A DNA stretch of 64,000 nucleotides from Bacteroidetes bacterium UBA6221 (GTDB lineage: Bacteria; Bacteroidota; Bacteroidia; Chitinophagales; Chitinophagaceae). The stretch covers positions 63,324 to 127,323 of the forward strand of contig DISB01000010.1 in assembly GCA_002421685.1 (NCBI GenBank), read 5' to 3'. Every line of letters begins with the position of its first letter. The stretch's first letter is position 1. Positions 8,061 through 17,193 of the stretch are shown in pieces. The translations under genes were made by a program, and so were the position numbers. The notes beneath the pieces were generated by a model, which ran no database searches, was not told where the DNA came from, and saw only the letters and a list, made by a program, of their open reading frames with translations.

Positions 8061-8792
8061 ATGAAAAAATACGCATTGGTTACAGGTGGTTCGCGGGGGA
8101 TAGGCAAGGCCTGCTGCATCAAGCTGGCGGAGATGGGTTATCATATATTGGTGAACTACAAAGGCAATAAGGAAGCTGCTGTAGAAACCGCCGCCCTGGC
8201 GCGTGAATACGGCGTGAGTGCGCAGATACTGCAGTTTGATGTAGCCAATAAAGAAGAAGTAAAACACGCCATCATCACCTGGCAGGAGCAGCACAACGAC
8301 TGTATGGTAGAAGTGCTGGTAAACAACGCCGGGGTACGCCAGGACACACTGATGATGAGCATGACCGACGAACAGTGGGAGAATGTATTAGACACCAGCC
8401 TGCAGGGTATGTACCATGTTACCAAGCAGGTGCTCAACCAGATGCTGATGAACCGCTATGGCCGTATCATCAATATGGTTTCCCTCAGCGGACTGAAAGG
8501 CCAACCCGGACAAGTAAACTACTCCGCCGCCAAAGCGGGTATGATAGGCGCCACCAAAGCACTGGCGCAGGAGATAGCCAAGCGCAACGTAACTGTCAAC
8601 GCCATAGCCCCCGGCTTCATCAAAACCGATATGACCGAAGAACTGAACGAAGCCGACCTGAAAAAGATGATACCCATGCAGCGCTTCGGCGAGGTGCAGG
8701 AAGTAGCCGACCTGGTAGGTTTCTTGGCCTCTAAAAACGCGGGCTACATCACCGGGCAGGTGGTGTCTATCAATGGTGGGTTGTACACGTAG
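8061..8792 (+). CDS. fabG: 3-oxoacyl-ACP reductase (FabG-type SDR)
   Basis: 243 residues, a classical SDR. The NADPH-binding motif TGGSRGIG is at 8-15, NNAG at 88-91, and the catalytic S143, Y154 and K158 lie in MVSLSGLKGQ and NYSAAKAG. The end INGGLYT is characteristic of FabG. It reduces 3-oxoacyl thioesters on acyl carrier protein. Because it follows an aromatic ammonia-lyase on the same strand, it may serve an aryl-polyene/flexirubin pathway rather than bulk fatty-acid synthesis; that is inference, as the remaining pigment genes are not in the window. Confidence 0.88.
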   Translation: MKKYALVTGGSRGIGKACCIKLAEMGYHILVNYKGNKEAAVETAALAREYGVSAQILQFDVANKEEVKHAIITWQEQHNDCMVEVLVNNAGVRQDTLMMSMTDEQWENVLDTSLQGMYHVTKQVLNQMLMNRYGRIINMVSLSGLKGQPGQVNYSAAKAGMIGATKALAQEIAKRNVTVNAIAPGFIKTDMTEELNEADLKKMIPMQRFGEVQEVADLVGFLASKNAGYITGQVVSINGGLYT

Positions 8793-8842
8793 GTTGTAAA
8801 TGGCATTATTATTGTCATATAGTGTCATAAAACCCTACAGTA

Positions 8843-9520
8843 ATGAAGTCCTTATCTATTCTTTTGCTATCTATACTATTCGTATCCACTGGCAAAGCAC
8901 AGGAACGTGCAGATACAACGCTTAAATACACAGCTATTAAATGGACCGTTCAGAGCTTGCTCTGGCCCGGCAATTTTATCCAATTTGGTGTTGAGCGGCG
9001 TATCGGGCGATATGCCGGGGAAATACAGTCGGGTCTCTGTCTTCCTGTAAAATATGATATTACAGATACGATAAACAACCCACCCGGATCGCTGTCGGGA
9101 ACCAACAGCGGGTTTACAGCAAGAATAGAGGCCCGCAGGTATGGCAAACCAAAGTTTAAATACAGGAATGCTAACCTGTTTACAGGTATTGAGTTGTTTT
9201 ACACGCAGTACCAGGCATCTGGTAGTGGTGGCTATGTTGATACAGGTAAAACTATCGAACCCTATCAGGATAAATACCTCCTGAATAAGAGCATGTTTGG
9301 TGCAGCATTAAAAGTTGGCTTACAGCAACGCTTCGCAAAACATTTTTTGATTGAATTCTATGCGGGGTTAGGAGTGAAAATAAAAACCGTGCGACAGCAG
9401 GGTATGTTCAATGTTGATCACCGGTCAACAAAGATTGACTTTAATTTTGGAGAGCCTGTCCTTGGAACGAACGCAACTTTAGCAGCGCCACTTAATTTTT
9501 GTATTGGGTATTATTTTTAG
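8843..9520 (+). CDS. Putative outer-membrane beta-barrel protein, unknown function
   Basis: 225 residues. A Sec signal peptide is evident (MKSLSILLLSILFVSTGKAQ, cleavage probably after KAQ). The mature part alternates hydrophobic and polar residues with aromatic strand ends and finishes in FCIGYYF, with an aromatic last residue typical of outer-membrane barrels. It reads like the DUF3575-type small barrels of Bacteroidota, but I do not recognise the family with certainty. It is followed by two further unknown genes on the same strand. Confidence 0.6.
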   Translation: MKSLSILLLSILFVSTGKAQERADTTLKYTAIKWTVQSLLWPGNFIQFGVERRIGRYAGEIQSGLCLPVKYDITDTINNPPGSLSGTNSGFTARIEARRYGKPKFKYRNANLFTGIELFYTQYQASGSGGYVDTGKTIEPYQDKYLLNKSMFGAALKVGLQQRFAKHFLIEFYAGLGVKIKTVRQQGMFNVDHRSTKIDFNFGEPVLGTNATLAAPLNFCIGYYF

Positions 9521-9569
9521 ACCCATGTTCATAATAACGTTTACTATCCTGATTGTTTATTTTTGAATA

Positions 9570-10076
9570 ATGACTGCACATATTCAACACACCTTAACTT
9601 TTGGTTACCGGTCACTGCTGTTCAGGCTGGCAATAACAATTATTGCTTATGTAATAATGCTGTTTTTCTTTGGTATTCTTGGCTTCCTATTGGCTTTCCT
9701 GATGAGCATCTTCCTTAATCTGGATGCCATCGATACCATGAAGATAACCCTTGATGATAAACTCTTGCATGTAACCCGCTATGTACCCCTTACACAATAC
9801 GATTGCAAATTCTGGCTGAAAGACATCAAAGAAGCGGGTATTTACCTGAAAATCAAAGGCGGCAAATCCCGGCGTCCGGATGGTGGCAGGTCAGGCAGCA
9901 TACAAAGTTGGTATCAATTACATGTGGTATTAAACGATGGTTCAGAGCAGGAAATCTTGTTGCTGGGAATGCTCGCCTTTGAAAGAAAACAGCTAAAGGA
10001 AGCACTGGAAGCAAAAGACATACCCTCTTTTGAAATATTGTACCGGATGAAAGATGGCGGTACACTGAACCCATAA
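9570..10076 (+). CDS. Small membrane protein, unknown function
   Basis: 168 residues. Residues 15-52 are strongly hydrophobic and would form two membrane helices (LAITIIAYVIMLFFFGILGF, then LLAFLMSIFLNL). The remaining 115 residues are soluble and strand-rich, ending in a helix (AFERKQLKEALEAKDI). The layout, two membrane helices followed by a small beta domain, is like PH-domain membrane proteins, but no motif proves it. Its neighbours are an unknown barrel protein and an unknown lipoprotein on the same strand. Confidence 0.6.
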   Translation: MTAHIQHTLTFGYRSLLFRLAITIIAYVIMLFFFGILGFLLAFLMSIFLNLDAIDTMKITLDDKLLHVTRYVPLTQYDCKFWLKDIKEAGIYLKIKGGKSRRPDGGRSGSIQSWYQLHVVLNDGSEQEILLLGMLAFERKQLKEALEAKDIPSFEILYRMKDGGTLNP

Positions 10077-10113
10077 AAGCAACGAATTTATTCCATATCC
10101 TTAACTTCAATAC

Positions 10114-10920
10114 ATGAACCGTATTATCCCAGTCATACTGTTACTAAACTTAGCCGCTTGTGTCAACAACCCAACAGAACAACCAAGCAGCATAAGCGCT
10201 GATACTATCAATGCAGAAGTAAAACACCCCGCTTATCATTCAACAGACACATGCTACACTATCACAAGTGCAGATACTATACTTCTGGACAAGTATATTT
10301 TATATTTTGAAAATGCTGACTCAATATCCTTCCCTCCCTATCACGATAACAATCCGGCAACCGACAGTCTCTGGGAGTCATACGGCACCCCGGCTGATTC
10401 GTTGGAAAAAGCGGCAATCCTGAAATATGCCAATATTGTATCAGCAACGGATTCCGCAATTTGGGTGAAGTTACTAAACGGGAAAACGCTGAAATTAAAC
10501 AGGCATGGTAATACCATTGATGATTCGTGGTGTTACTTTGAAGCCTACTTAGAAAAAGCCAATTGTGTACTGATACATCTGTATTACATAGAAGGTGATG
10601 AATACATTTTGATAAACAGGGAAAACGGTTTTGCAGCAAGCATTTATGGCAAACCTTATTTTGCCCCCGACAACAAGAGTTTCATCACTATTAATATGGA
10701 TATCGCTGCAGGGTTTAGCTTCAATGGAATGGAATACTATATTATAGAGGCCGACACGTTCGGAAAAATGTTTGAACTACCCTTAAATGGATGTGGCCCC
10801 GTACAGGCTAACTGGCTTAGGGATAATACTGTTATTATCGAAACGTACTGCGAGGATTTTTCTGTTGATTCTTTTCGCCATTGGACAGATTACTTAAAAC
10901 TCACGATTATCAATAATTAA
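10114..10920 (+). CDS. Lipoprotein of unknown function
   Basis: 268 residues. The N-terminus MNRIIPVILLLNLAACVNNP is a type II signal peptide, with the lipobox LAAC and acylated C16. The mature protein is acidic and rich in aromatic residues and Asp/Thr, without a domain I can name. It is the last gene of a three-gene forward run and converges on the outer-membrane protein gene at 10987-11994. Confidence 0.6.
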   Translation: MNRIIPVILLLNLAACVNNPTEQPSSISADTINAEVKHPAYHSTDTCYTITSADTILLDKYILYFENADSISFPPYHDNNPATDSLWESYGTPADSLEKAAILKYANIVSATDSAIWVKLLNGKTLKLNRHGNTIDDSWCYFEAYLEKANCVLIHLYYIEGDEYILINRENGFAASIYGKPYFAPDNKSFITINMDIAAGFSFNGMEYYIIEADTFGKMFELPLNGCGPVQANWLRDNTVIIETYCEDFSVDSFRHWTDYLKLTIINN

Positions 10921-10944
10921 ACGCCCCACTCAACCTACCCCGCC

Positions 10945-10968
10945 GTTGCTGGTCGCCTGACCAGCAAC
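10945..10968. repeat. Perfect hairpin GTTGCTGGTC/GACCAGCAAC
   Basis: A 10-bp perfect inverted repeat with a 4-base loop, lying between convergent genes. No T-run follows on either strand, so it is more like a REP-type palindrome than an intrinsic terminator. Confidence 0.6.
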
Positions 10969-10986
10969 CCGAAGCGCATCAGCAGC

Positions 10987-11994
10987 CTATTCAACATCCT
11001 TATCCGAATGCGCGAAGAAGCGATAAGTCAATCCAACCGTATGCAGGTATTGAGATGCTATCTGTACTTTGTTCACATACTGGTACAGGGGGAACTCGCT
11101 CAGGGCGTAGATCGTAAATGATTTATAACTGTAGCTCAGTTGCGGAACGATACTTACTTGCTTCATACCGGTAGCCAGCACATCAAAATTGTAGTAGGCG
11201 AAATTATACAGGTCTTCGTTATACTGCATCTCGTCTATCCATTCACCTTTCACCTGGAGTGTTACGCCCAACTTTTCAAAAAAGGTCTTGCCTGCAAATA
11301 ACGATACGCTCGCATAATCACCATATTTGATACCCTGCGGGTTCCAGCCCTTCCGGATGTAGATACCATTCATGAAAACACGGAAATCTTTTTGCGGGTA
11401 TCCCCTGAATGCAAACAGGTATAGTATAACATCGTTGGACCCCGTAGTAGGCTGTACCGCCGGCGGCATGGTAAGGTAATACTGTTCGCCCGAATAAGGC
11501 TCAACAAACCCTGCGCTGTCGTTATATTTCCCTACAGGTATTTTATACCCCAATCCTACCGTTACCTCATCGCGGGTGGTTTCACAGTTGTTGGCATAAA
11601 CCGTATAGCGTGGGAATATTACGATATCACTGATGCCCGACGAAGACAAGGTGTCCACCCTGTTCAGTCCTATCTGGGTCCTGTTAATATAATACCCTCC
11701 CTCCAGCGACAGTGTCAATGCCTTTGTGAGGCCATAGGACAACCTTAAGTAGGTATAGTTGGAACCATAGTAGTCCAGGAATTTTTTCTCCGGCTTGTCA
11801 CCGTCCAGGAATTTTCTCGTGGACACGTTCTGAAAATTGAAGTTGACCTCAAACTGCCTGTCCTGCAATACACCCTGCGAAGTACCGCCGGCTATAGGGC
11901 TGCCGCTGCCCGCCGTGCAGCAGCCTTGCGCATAAATTTCTACCGGTAAAAGCGAACAGCATAATATCAGTAGGTGGCTAAATTTCAATGGCAT
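10987..11994 (-). CDS. Outer-membrane beta-barrel protein with GCCTAG motif, partner of secreted redoxin
   Basis: 335 residues. It has a signal peptide (MPLKFSHLLILCCSLLPVEIYAQ) and then an unusual mature N-terminus, GCCTAGSGSPIAGG, with two adjacent cysteines. The rest is beta-strand-rich with alternating aromatic residues and long polar loops, consistent with an outer-membrane barrel. It lies one base downstream of the T9SS thioredoxin-like gene, so the two are almost certainly cotranscribed. I do not know the family. The adjacent cysteines near the N-terminus could be redox-active or bind metal; that is inference. Confidence 0.65.
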   Translation of the reverse strand: MPLKFSHLLILCCSLLPVEIYAQGCCTAGSGSPIAGGTSQGVLQDRQFEVNFNFQNVSTRKFLDGDKPEKKFLDYYGSNYTYLRLSYGLTKALTLSLEGGYYINRTQIGLNRVDTLSSSGISDIVIFPRYTVYANNCETTRDEVTVGLGYKIPVGKYNDSAGFVEPYSGEQYYLTMPPAVQPTTGSNDVILYLFAFRGYPQKDFRVFMNGIYIRKGWNPQGIKYGDYASVSLFAGKTFFEKLGVTLQVKGEWIDEMQYNEDLYNFAYYNFDVLATGMKQVSIVPQLSYSYKSFTIYALSEFPLYQYVNKVQIASQYLHTVGLTYRFFAHSDKDVE

Positions 11995-11995
11995 T

Positions 11996-12799
11996 TTATC
12001 TCAGGATATTGAATTTTAAAGTTTCCTTCGCGCTATTTCCTTTTATCAGCAGGAAATAAGTTCCATTAGCCAGATGGGTCATGTCAATTGTTTCGTTATT
12101 CACCCCGGGCGCGTATGTTTCATACGTATGGGCAACCCTTCTGCCGGTGATATCTACTATCTCGAACACCGCCGTGCCGGTATTTTCTGCCTTGTACGCA
12201 ACGTTCAGTGTGCTTTTGGCCGGATTAGGGAAAAGCGTTGTTTTTGTATTTGCAGAAGCAGCGCCACCTACCGATGCGGGTGTGAGTGCCAGGTAGAGCG
12301 CACTTTCAATTCCTGCCGGGTCGTTGGCAGATGCGTCGAACTTGTTGAAGAATATTTTATGGTCAGTGCCGCCCACAATCGCAATATGCGGCATGCCGGT
12401 GCCGCCATAGTCGTCTTCATCAATTACAGACCCGCCGGGGTTATTATCAAAAACGGTAAGTATATCCGGGCCGATATTGTTATTGGATGCCCAATTGGAC
12501 AAGTAAGTACAGTTGTGATTGCCCAGGTCATCTATAAGGTAAAACTTCACACGTCCTGCATAGCCGGGTTTGGCATTGTAGGTTTTTGCAATGTTGTAGG
12601 CCGTTTTGGTGGGGGCCACACATGACAGGCAAGGCATCACCCAGGCCAATACTACTACATCGCCGTTGTCCAATTCGGTGAACAATGTATGACTGTTAGC
12701 GTTGCAATCAGTAGCCGTAAAATTGGTGGCGACCGTCTGGCTGTTTGATTGCAGGCTAAGCCCGAACATCAATAAAGCGGGAAGCAGTAGTTTTTTCAT
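11996..12799 (-). CDS. Secreted thioredoxin-like protein with T9SS type A sorting domain
   Basis: 267 residues. The signal peptide MKKLLLPALLMFGLSLQSNS ends near residue 20. A thioredoxin/redoxin-like domain follows, with a CxxC pair at C57 and C60 (WVMPCLSCVAPT) after a beta strand (VVVLAW), as in TlpA-type proteins. From about residue 185 the type IX secretion C-terminal domain is clear: LFPNPAKSTLNVAY, then FEIVDITGRRV, LANGTYFLLIKG and KFNILR. The protein should cross the outer membrane by T9SS and be attached or released at the cell surface. It is the first gene of a two-gene operon with the outer-membrane protein at 10987-11994. Confidence 0.85.
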   Translation of the reverse strand: MKKLLLPALLMFGLSLQSNSQTVATNFTATDCNANSHTLFTELDNGDVVVLAWVMPCLSCVAPTKTAYNIAKTYNAKPGYAGRVKFYLIDDLGNHNCTYLSNWASNNNIGPDILTVFDNNPGGSVIDEDDYGGTGMPHIAIVGGTDHKIFFNKFDASANDPAGIESALYLALTPASVGGAASANTKTTLFPNPAKSTLNVAYKAENTGTAVFEIVDITGRRVAHTYETYAPGVNNETIDMTHLANGTYFLLIKGNSAKETLKFNILR

Positions 12800-13186
12800 A
12801 TTGTTGAAATTTTCACTAAGCTACGTAACGCGGAGGATAATTTTTATGATAAACATCAACTTACTCAACCTCTTAATTGCAGGAAGTTCTTCGAACCAGC
12901 GATAAAAACTGTCTAATTGTGGGGGAATTCGGGACGAATGGAGAATTACAACTAGAGTTTAATACCTGGCATTGCGCGGAAAAATATTCTAGGTAAAATA
13001 TAGACTAAACCTCTGAAATTGTGAAAATACTTGCGAACCTGAAACAACAGTATACAACAAGGGCGACATACGCCCTGATGCCCCAACGGCCTCGGCCACA
13101 TAGTTTTAACGTTTCCCTTCCGCTTTTTTGGGCTAACTTTCCCACACCTGTGCATTTCTTTTCAGAGAGGAGAGCTAAAGACTTTT
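12800..13186. other. Intergenic gap without recognisable gene
   Basis: Between divergent genes. A 67-codon reverse frame at 12952-13155 has no initiation context, no recognisable domain and atypical composition. A small hairpin, GGGCG/CGCCC-type, lies near 13056-13073. I see nothing else that can be supported. Confidence 0.5.
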
Positions 13187-13194
13187 TAATTTCG
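13187..13194 (+). promoter_or_regulatory. -7 box TAATTTCG for scpB
   Basis: One mismatch to TAnnTTTG, 27 bases before the scpB start. Confidence 0.4.
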
Positions 13195-13221
13195 GTATGA
13201 CCTTAAAAAGCAGAGGAGTAT

Positions 13222-13890
13222 ATGGATATAGAACAATTAATGCCACATATAGAGGCGCTGGTTTTTGCCAGTGAAAGGCCCATCACTATGATGGAAATGG
13301 TGGACCTGCTGAGCCAGACTTTTGAGGAACCTGTGGAGGGCGACCGCATTGCCGCCTGTATAGATGCCATCCGCGAGAAATACAGCGCCGGGTACTATCC
13401 CTTCGAGCTGCGCGAAGTGGGCGGTGGGTACCAGTTCCTTACCAAAAAAGAGTACCACAAGACCGTTCTGCAACTCAACGGCGATAAACATATTAAAAAA
13501 CTGTCTGTGGCGGCTATGGAAACCCTGGCCATCATTGCCTACAAGCAGCCGATTACCAAAGGCGAAATAGAGTTCATACGCGGTGTAAGTGTGGATTATT
13601 CCATACAAAAGCTGCTGGAAAAAGAACTGATAGTGATAGCCGGCCGCAAGGAAGACGCCGTGGGCAAACCACTGGTATATGCTACGTCCAAGAACTTTAT
13701 GGACTACCTGGGCATCAATACCCCGGCCGATCTGCCCGCGCTGAAAGATATATCGAATATTGAGATAGTGATGCCTACAGCCGGCAGCGAGGCCGAGCCC
13801 GGCGACCATAGCGAAGCGGAAGACCCCGAAGCGCTGGTGATGGTGGAAGCCGATGGCAGCCTGAAAGAACATAATGGGGAGACTGAATAG
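13222..13890 (+). CDS. scpB: Segregation and condensation protein B
   Basis: 222 residues. ScpB features are clear: an N-terminal winged helix (IEALVFASERPITMMEMVDL), then LREVGGGYQFLTKKEY, then the second winged helix with KLSVAAMETLAIIAYKQP, RGVSVDYSIQKLLEKELI and GRKEDAVGKPLVYAT. It is the dimeric kleisin-interacting subunit of the SMC-ScpAB complex for chromosome condensation. The tail after residue 175 is acidic and low-complexity. scpA is not adjacent, which is unlike Firmicutes but not unusual in Bacteroidota. A perfect terminator follows at 13921. Confidence 0.95.
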   Translation: MDIEQLMPHIEALVFASERPITMMEMVDLLSQTFEEPVEGDRIAACIDAIREKYSAGYYPFELREVGGGYQFLTKKEYHKTVLQLNGDKHIKKLSVAAMETLAIIAYKQPITKGEIEFIRGVSVDYSIQKLLEKELIVIAGRKEDAVGKPLVYATSKNFMDYLGINTPADLPALKDISNIEIVMPTAGSEAEPGDHSEAEDPEALVMVEADGSLKEHNGETE

Positions 13891-13920
13891 TAAGCCCCAC
13901 AGGATATTTCCTTTTTTTAC

Positions 13921-13955
13921 AAAACCATGTTCCTCATTTTGGAACATGGTTTTTG
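13921..13955 (+). terminator. Intrinsic terminator after scpB
   Basis: A 13-bp perfect stem (AAAACCATGTTCC / GGAACATGGTTTT) with a 7-base loop, running into TTTT. Confidence 0.85.
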
Positions 13956-13965
13956 TCGTTTATAG

Positions 13966-13973
13966 TACCTTTG
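13966..13973 (+). promoter_or_regulatory. -7 box TACCTTTG for M28 peptidase gene
   Basis: Exact match to TAnnTTTG, 16 bases before the start codon, so the transcript leader would be very short. Confidence 0.6.
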
Positions 13974-13989
13974 CACCCAAATTAATATC

Positions 13990-15648
13990 ATGCAATTGAG
14001 AGGTTGGTTACTTTCCATTACAGCAATTCTTCTTTTTCAGCCCGTTTTCGCGCAAAAGGTATCTGAAAAAAAGGTGATCCGGCAACTGAAAAAAGACATC
14101 GGCTACCTGGCGTCCGACAAGCTGGAAGGCCGCCGCACCGGCTCGGAAGGCGAGCGCCTGGCGGCAGAATATATTGTCAATTATTATGTAGCCGAAGGCA
14201 TTAGCGGCTATAATGGTAAATATATCTATCCTTTTACATTCACACACGGCCGCACACAAGGGCAAAATACCCGCATAACTGTTAATGGCACTGACCTGAA
14301 AAAGGCTAAGCTCGCTTTTCCTCTATCGTTCAGCGGCAATGCTAAAGTGCAGGACGAGGTGATACCCGGTGTAATGGAGCAGGGTAAGTTGTGGATGATA
14401 CCTATGTTTGACGATGAAGAACAGGCAAAAGACCCGCATTTCAATTGGGAAAAGTCGGCCTTCGAGCGTGCGGAGAAAGCGATAAAGGCTGGTGCAACCG
14501 GTATAGTGTTTTACGATCAGTACAATGCAAAGTACCCTGCCGAGTTCAACAAACGTACCGAATACGAGGCGCTATCTGTGCCCATAGTATACATCACCTA
14601 CGATGGATACACAAAGTACATTGGCAGTGACAAAACCAATACCACGCCTACCGTAATTGTAGAACTGGATACCGACTTGAAAGACAAAAAACTAACCGGC
14701 AACAATATACTGGCTTATATCAATAACAACGCCAAATATACTGTGGTGCTGGGTGCCCATTACGACCACCTGGGCCATGGCGAAGACGGCAACAGCCTGT
14801 ACGCCGCAAAAGACGGCTCTATACACAACGGCGCCGACGATAATGCCAGTGGTACAGCAGCACTGATGCAATTGGCCGCACGCATCGATAATGCAGGACT
14901 GAAGAACTACAACTACATCTTCATGCACTTCTCTGCAGAAGAGCTGGGGCTGATAGGCTCTAAAAAGATAGTAGAAGAGCTGGGGCTGGACAGCAGCAAG
15001 GTAGCATACATGATTAACATGGATATGGTGGGCCGCCTCAACGACAGCACACATGCACTGACAGTAGGTGGCATAGGCACCTCACCTGCATGGGGCAAGG
15101 TGGTGAATAAAAATGATGAGCGTTTTAAGATAGCGTTTGATAGTTCAGGTGTAGGACCGTCCGACCATAGCTCATTCTATTACAAAGGAATACCCGTCCT
15201 GTTCTTCTTTACCGGAACGCACCGTGACTACCACAAGCCCAGCGATGATGCGGATAAGATCAACTATCAAGGACAGGCGCAGATCATGGATTACGTCTAC
15301 ACCATAACCGCCAGGATGGATGCCTTGCCCAAACCCGTATATACTGAGACCAAACAGACAACTGTAGGCAAAGTGCGCTTTAAAGTAACACTGGGCGTAA
15401 TGCCCGATTACTCTTTCAACGAAGGTGGCCTGCGCATAGACGGCGTAACTGATGGACGCCCTGCTGCAAAAGCCGGGCTGAAAGGCGGCGACATCATCAT
15501 ACAAATGGGTGAGCACGAGATACGCGGTATACAGACCTATATGGAAGCCCTGGGCGCGTTCGCCGAGGGTGATAAGACCACCATCACCATACTGCGCGAA
15601 GGCAAGAAGATGACCATGCCGCTTGAGTTTACGCCTAAGGAGAAATAA
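13990..15648 (+). CDS. Exported M28-family metallopeptidase with PA and PDZ domains
   Basis: 552 residues. Signal peptide 1-22 (ending FAQ). A PA-like insert covers roughly 95-225. The M28 zinc core then follows: H257 in GAHYDHLGHG, D283 in NGADDNASG, the E317/E318 pair in SAEELGLIGS, D345 in NMDMVG, and a histidine in GTHRDYHKPSDD. Residues 455-545 form a PDZ domain (DGVTDGRPAAKAGLKGGDII). Peptidases of this layout are dinuclear-zinc aminopeptidases acting in the periplasm or outside the cell. It has its own promoter box and ends at a perfect bidirectional terminator. Confidence 0.92.
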   Translation: MQLRGWLLSITAILLFQPVFAQKVSEKKVIRQLKKDIGYLASDKLEGRRTGSEGERLAAEYIVNYYVAEGISGYNGKYIYPFTFTHGRTQGQNTRITVNGTDLKKAKLAFPLSFSGNAKVQDEVIPGVMEQGKLWMIPMFDDEEQAKDPHFNWEKSAFERAEKAIKAGATGIVFYDQYNAKYPAEFNKRTEYEALSVPIVYITYDGYTKYIGSDKTNTTPTVIVELDTDLKDKKLTGNNILAYINNNAKYTVVLGAHYDHLGHGEDGNSLYAAKDGSIHNGADDNASGTAALMQLAARIDNAGLKNYNYIFMHFSAEELGLIGSKKIVEELGLDSSKVAYMINMDMVGRLNDSTHALTVGGIGTSPAWGKVVNKNDERFKIAFDSSGVGPSDHSSFYYKGIPVLFFFTGTHRDYHKPSDDADKINYQGQAQIMDYVYTITARMDALPKPVYTETKQTTVGKVRFKVTLGVMPDYSFNEGGLRIDGVTDGRPAAKAGLKGGDIIIQMGEHEIRGIQTYMEALGAFAEGDKTTITILREGKKMTMPLEFTPKEK

Positions 15649-15663
15649 TCATACAGCAACATT

Positions 15664-15703
15664 AAAACAAGAAAGGTATCCGTAGAGATACCTTTCTTGT
15701 TTT
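15664..15703. terminator. Bidirectional terminator between convergent genes
   Basis: A 17-bp perfect inverted repeat (AAAACAAGAAAGGTATC / GATACCTTTCTTGTTTT) with a 6-base loop. Its A/T ends supply a T-run on either strand, and it serves both the peptidase gene and the convergent binding-protein gene. Confidence 0.9.
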
Positions 15704-15722
15704 ATCAGCATACCTGTGAATC

Positions 15723-16940
15723 TTATTCTGACTTTCCTACTACCACCCATTTATAACTGCTGCCGTCCTTTACGATTCCCCAATAGTCGTACGAACCCGT
15801 AGCGCGGTCGCCGGCAGAGTTCAACTGGGTGGAGCCTGTTGCACCGCTGTACTCCGCAGCATGCTTTGTAAATTCTGATTTCAATTGGCTGAATTCAGGC
15901 TGTGTGTATGGGAAATTGCTATAGCTCAACGCTAATACCCAGAGCGCATCGTAGGCAGCCAGTGCGAATGCATCGGGCGCTATACCTGTCCTTGCCTTTA
16001 TCTCAGCAGATAATGGCTGCCATTTACCGGCAGTATACTCTGGTAACCCAAACGCAGGTGCGAAATACCTGGTAGCTATGGCAAAATCTGCCGCAGCGGC
16101 ATTACCAATCAGCGCAGCGCTCAACGCAGTGCCATCTCCACCGTACCATCGTACTGATGACAGGACAGGGTCGGCAGCAGCCATTTGAAACAACTCCACA
16201 CATTCATCGAACGACGCCAGGTAAACCGCTATCTCATCGGTAGCGTAGGATGACTGGTATTGCACAATCCTCGCTTTAATATCCGCCAGCAGTGCGGTAA
16301 AATCAGTATTAGCTGCATTGCTGTATGGTGTTGTTACAGATACCGTACCGTTCAGTGTATTGAATGCTTTGCCTACTGATAATTGCAGGCCCTTATTACC
16401 CGCATCGTCTCGCGCGGCTGTCACCAATGCGCGGATGCCGTCATTATATATAGACTTGCCCATCGCTACACCCTCCACATCATCTGTGGGGCAAAACCTG
16501 TACAGGTTATCATAATCGATGCTGAGGCTGCCTGCGGTGCTGCCCTGGCTTACTACCAGCATATCATGCGTATTGGCATAATTCAGTACGGCGGCAGCCT
16601 CCGCACTGGACTGCGGCCCCAGTACAAACCGGCAACCCTCCCCTTGTGCGGTAGCCATATATTGGCTGGCCATTGCGCCATCCAGTTTGGTATCGTACAC
16701 CACTGAAGAAAACCGGTAACCTAAACCGTTGTTAGCCATATACTTATTGATATCTTCCAGCGCTATGTCTATAGCCGCCTTCGACGTTATGCCCAGTGTC
16801 GACCAGTTGCCAGTAAGGCTCAGCAGGGCGCCTACCTTTATATTTTCCTCCGGTATTTTGTTTTCTTTTTCCTTTTTGCAGGAAGAATTCAATAGTACAA
16901 GTGCCAGCAGCGCGGCAAGGGTGCATTTTATTTGCCTCAT
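15723..16940 (-). CDS. Branched-chain amino acid-type ABC substrate-binding lipoprotein
   Basis: 405 residues. The type II signal MRQIKCTLAALLALVLLNSSC has the lipobox LNSSC. The mature protein reads as a Peripla_BP_6/LivJ-type fold: VGALLSLTGNWSTLGITSK at the start, FVLGPQSSAEAAAVLNYANT for the ligand hinge, a central VRWYGGDGTALS and a C-terminal DAFALAAYDALWVLALSY. These proteins bind amino acids or other small ligands at the membrane. No permease or ATPase genes are adjacent, so it may be an orphan sensor or scavenging protein. Confidence 0.85.
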   Translation of the reverse strand: MRQIKCTLAALLALVLLNSSCKKEKENKIPEENIKVGALLSLTGNWSTLGITSKAAIDIALEDINKYMANNGLGYRFSSVVYDTKLDGAMASQYMATAQGEGCRFVLGPQSSAEAAAVLNYANTHDMLVVSQGSTAGSLSIDYDNLYRFCPTDDVEGVAMGKSIYNDGIRALVTAARDDAGNKGLQLSVGKAFNTLNGTVSVTTPYSNAANTDFTALLADIKARIVQYQSSYATDEIAVYLASFDECVELFQMAAADPVLSSVRWYGGDGTALSAALIGNAAAADFAIATRYFAPAFGLPEYTAGKWQPLSAEIKARTGIAPDAFALAAYDALWVLALSYSNFPYTQPEFSQLKSEFTKHAAEYSGATGSTQLNSAGDRATGSYDYWGIVKDGSSYKWVVVGKSE

Positions 16941-17193
16941 AAAGAAGATGTGTTTATATATTCCTGCTAAAGCTAATTATTGAAAACGGATTATCATAGG
17001 AAAGCGGTAAGTCACGAACTGTTTTGTGCGGTTGGGAACAACCCACGGGCAAAATCACCGCTCCCGAAATAGTCGGGACAGGCAGCGGGGGACAAGTGTT
17101 CCGGAATAACTCGAATATTTATGTCATTTCAATTGTCTCGCTGAGCTCATTGCGTTCGGTTGATGCCGGAATTGCGGAATAAATGACAGAACG

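Noticed and set aside
10945..10968. Intrinsic terminator between convergent genes
   Set aside because: The hairpin is perfect but has no T-run on either strand, so it was recorded as a palindromic repeat.
12952..13155. 67-codon reverse frame in the gap before scpB
   Set aside because: No domain, no start context, atypical cysteine/proline composition.
13237..13947. 236-codon reverse open frame over scpB
   Set aside because: It is a shadow of the scpB coding strand; the translation is histidine- and phenylalanine-rich nonsense typical of antisense frames.
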